From contig NZ_BJMN01000047.1 in NCBI RefSeq assembly GCF_006539185.1, forward strand, positions 1 to 64,000: a DNA stretch of 64,000 nucleotides. The letters are read 5' to 3'. Of the stretch, positions 62,940 to 64,000 are shown piece after piece. The translations under genes were made by a program, and so were the position numbers. Every line of letters begins with the position of its first letter. Position 1 is the stretch's first letter. Under the pieces are notes generated by a model. That model was not told where the DNA came from. It saw only the letters and a program-made list of their open reading frames with translations, and made no database searches. The stretch is from Streptomyces gardneri. Lineage in GTDB: Bacteria > Actinomycetota > Actinomycetes > Streptomycetales > Streptomycetaceae.

Positions 62940-64000
62940 CAGCGCGCACCCCCCAGCGGCAGCGTCGCGAGCATGCCCGGCACCTGTTCCCGGTCGAGCC
63001 GCACCAGGCCCGTCCGCACGCCGCGCGCCGCGCGCTCCAGCTCGTGCCGCGCGGCGACCAGTTCCTCGTCGCTGCGCCCGGTGATCCGTACGTGTCCGGT
63101 CACCGTCACCTCCTGCCGGTCCCCGCCGCTCAGCGTCAGGCTGAACGTCGTCGCGAGCGCGGGCAGCGAGGTCAGCAGGGCCACGAGCTGCGGCATCGAG
63201 GCGCCCGCGCTGCCGCCGGGACCGCCCAACTGGGGCCAGCGCCCCACCCAGTACGTCGTGTGGCGCCGGTCGTCGACCCGCCAGGTCCGCGCGGTCTCCT
63301 GCGTCCGCCGGGCCAGCGGCTGCCCACGGCCCGCCTGCGCTATCGCCATCGGGCTCGCGCAGGTCGAGGTCGCGATCGCCGAGGTCAGCTCCTGCTCGGT
63401 CAGCACGCTCGCCCGGAAACCGGCGCCCGCGAGACGGCTCGCCAGCTGGTCGGCGGCCCGCACCACGCACTTCTGCGCGCCCGTCACGCCGCCGCCGCGC
63501 GCGGCGACCGCCTCCGGGCACAGTTCGGGGTCCAGCTTGAGTGCGATCCAGGTGATCCGGACGGCGGGCGAACCCGTCTGCGCCTGGAGCGGCCCGTAGT
63601 TGCGCGCGGCCATCGACTGCGCCGGCAGATGCGGCGCGGGAGCGGGCTGCGTGTGCTGCACGATCTGCGCCGACTCCAGCCGGATGCCGTCCACGCTCAG
63701 GACGTCCCGCACGAGCCCGACGGGCAGCGGCCGCGCGCCACGGTCGGGCCGCAGCGCCGTGCCGTCCGACTCGACCCGCAGCACGGCGGTCAGGAAGGTG
63801 CCGTCACCGATCATCCCGACCGGCCGGCGGTCACGATCGCTGTACGCGTACGTCCGCAGCGCCGGGTCGCACTCGACGACCGGGGCGAGCCCCGGCTCCG
63901 TGCCCTCCGGCACGGTGAAGGAGGCCGCCCGGCGCGAACGGGCGCGCAGCGCGAGGAAGGTGCCGAGCCACTCGGGCAGGGACCGCCGGTGCCGGCGTAC
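62939..64000 (-). CDS. eccE: type VII secretion protein EccE, 5' end outside the window
   Basis: A partial gene; 353 codons are visible before the reading frame leaves the window at 64000. The visible start RRSLPEWLGTFLALRARSRR, then ALRTYAYSDRDRRPVGMIGDGTFLTAVLRVES, and the distal SIAT..C..P..IA and TTYWVGRWPQLGG segments match the actinobacterial EccE domain. EccE is a membrane-associated component of the ESX secretion complex; its N-terminal membrane helices should lie just beyond the window. It is upstream of and coupled to the unknown gene at 62127. Confidence 0.85.
   Translation of the reverse strand, partial: VRRHRRSLPEWLGTFLALRARSRRAASFTVPEGTEPGLAPVVECDPALRTYAYSDRDRRPVGMIGDGTFLTAVLRVESDGTALRPDRGARPLPVGLVRDVLSVDGIRLESAQIVQHTQPAPAPHLPAQSMAARNYGPLQAQTGSPAVRITWIALKLDPELCPEAVAARGGGVTGAQKCVVRAADQLASRLAGAGFRASVLTEQELTSAIATSTCASPMAIAQAGRGQPLARRTQETARTWRVDDRRHTTYWVGRWPQLGGPGGSAGASMPQLVALLTSLPALATTFSLTLSGGDRQEVTVTGHVRITGRSDEELVAARHELERAARGVRTGLVRLDREQVPGMLATLPLGGAR

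Overview
The window looks like chromosomal core from a Streptomyces or close relative. GC is very high, third codon positions are strongly G/C, GTG starts are common, neighbouring genes often overlap by ATGA, and several genes seem leaderless. Family content also fits: DUF574-type methyltransferase, PucR regulator, Tat lipoproteins, GH18 chitinase with a DasR-like site, and an actinobacterial ESX locus. From memory, the order resembles the S. coelicolor dxr-ispG-proS-rimP-nusA-infB-rbfA-truB-ribF-ESX region. I saw no rRNA, tRNA, insertion sequence, prophage or CRISPR array. No gene-free stretch exceeds 300 bases.

Layout. 0-4 kb: methyltransferase, glycerophosphodiesterase and adenosine deaminase on the minus strand, then a DUF4190 membrane protein and a NADAR-family protein. 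4-11.3 kb: a six-gene plus-strand polyamine operon (aldehyde dehydrogenase, binding protein, ATPase, two permeases, amine oxidase) behind a recognisable promoter and a perfect inverted repeat. 11.3-17.2 kb: MMPL transporter, a small unknown gene, a secreted chitinase with two DasR-like sites, and a PAP2 phosphatase. 17.3-26.2 kb: a GABA-type aminotransferase, an isolated VirD4-like membrane ATPase, a PucR regulator, a small membrane protein, an EamA exporter and a second aldehyde dehydrogenase. Aminotransferase, PucR protein and dehydrogenase plausibly continue the polyamine route through GABA.

26.3-36.8 kb: acyl-CoA dehydrogenase, an EPSP-synthase paralogue, dxr, a site-2 protease, ispG, two GNAT proteins and proS. 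36.8-39.9 kb (minus): SPFH protein, a kinase-family protein that has lost its catalytic residues, a DUF4439 protein and a Tat lipoprotein. 40-52.4 kb (plus): the translation operon rimP, nusA, ylxR, infB, DUF503, rbfA, truB, a 1,428-residue multidomain protein and ribF. 52.5-58.4 kb (minus): an oligopeptide ABC transporter whose binding protein has a C-terminal membrane anchor. 58.5-64 kb (minus): the edge of a type VII secretion locus with an EspI-like P-loop protein, an unknown protein and a truncated eccE.

The most unusual signals are: (1) in the infB leader, an 18-codon ORF coupled to the ylxR stop, then three minimal ORFs overlapping by ATGA, then a hairpin; (2) the truB-ribF protein, a trypsin-like domain without its Ser and Asp, a P-loop with Arg for Lys, a long repeat linker and a helical C-terminus; (3) the isolated VirD4-like ATPase; (4) the pseudokinase; (5) two hairpins sharing bases between ispG and a GNAT gene.
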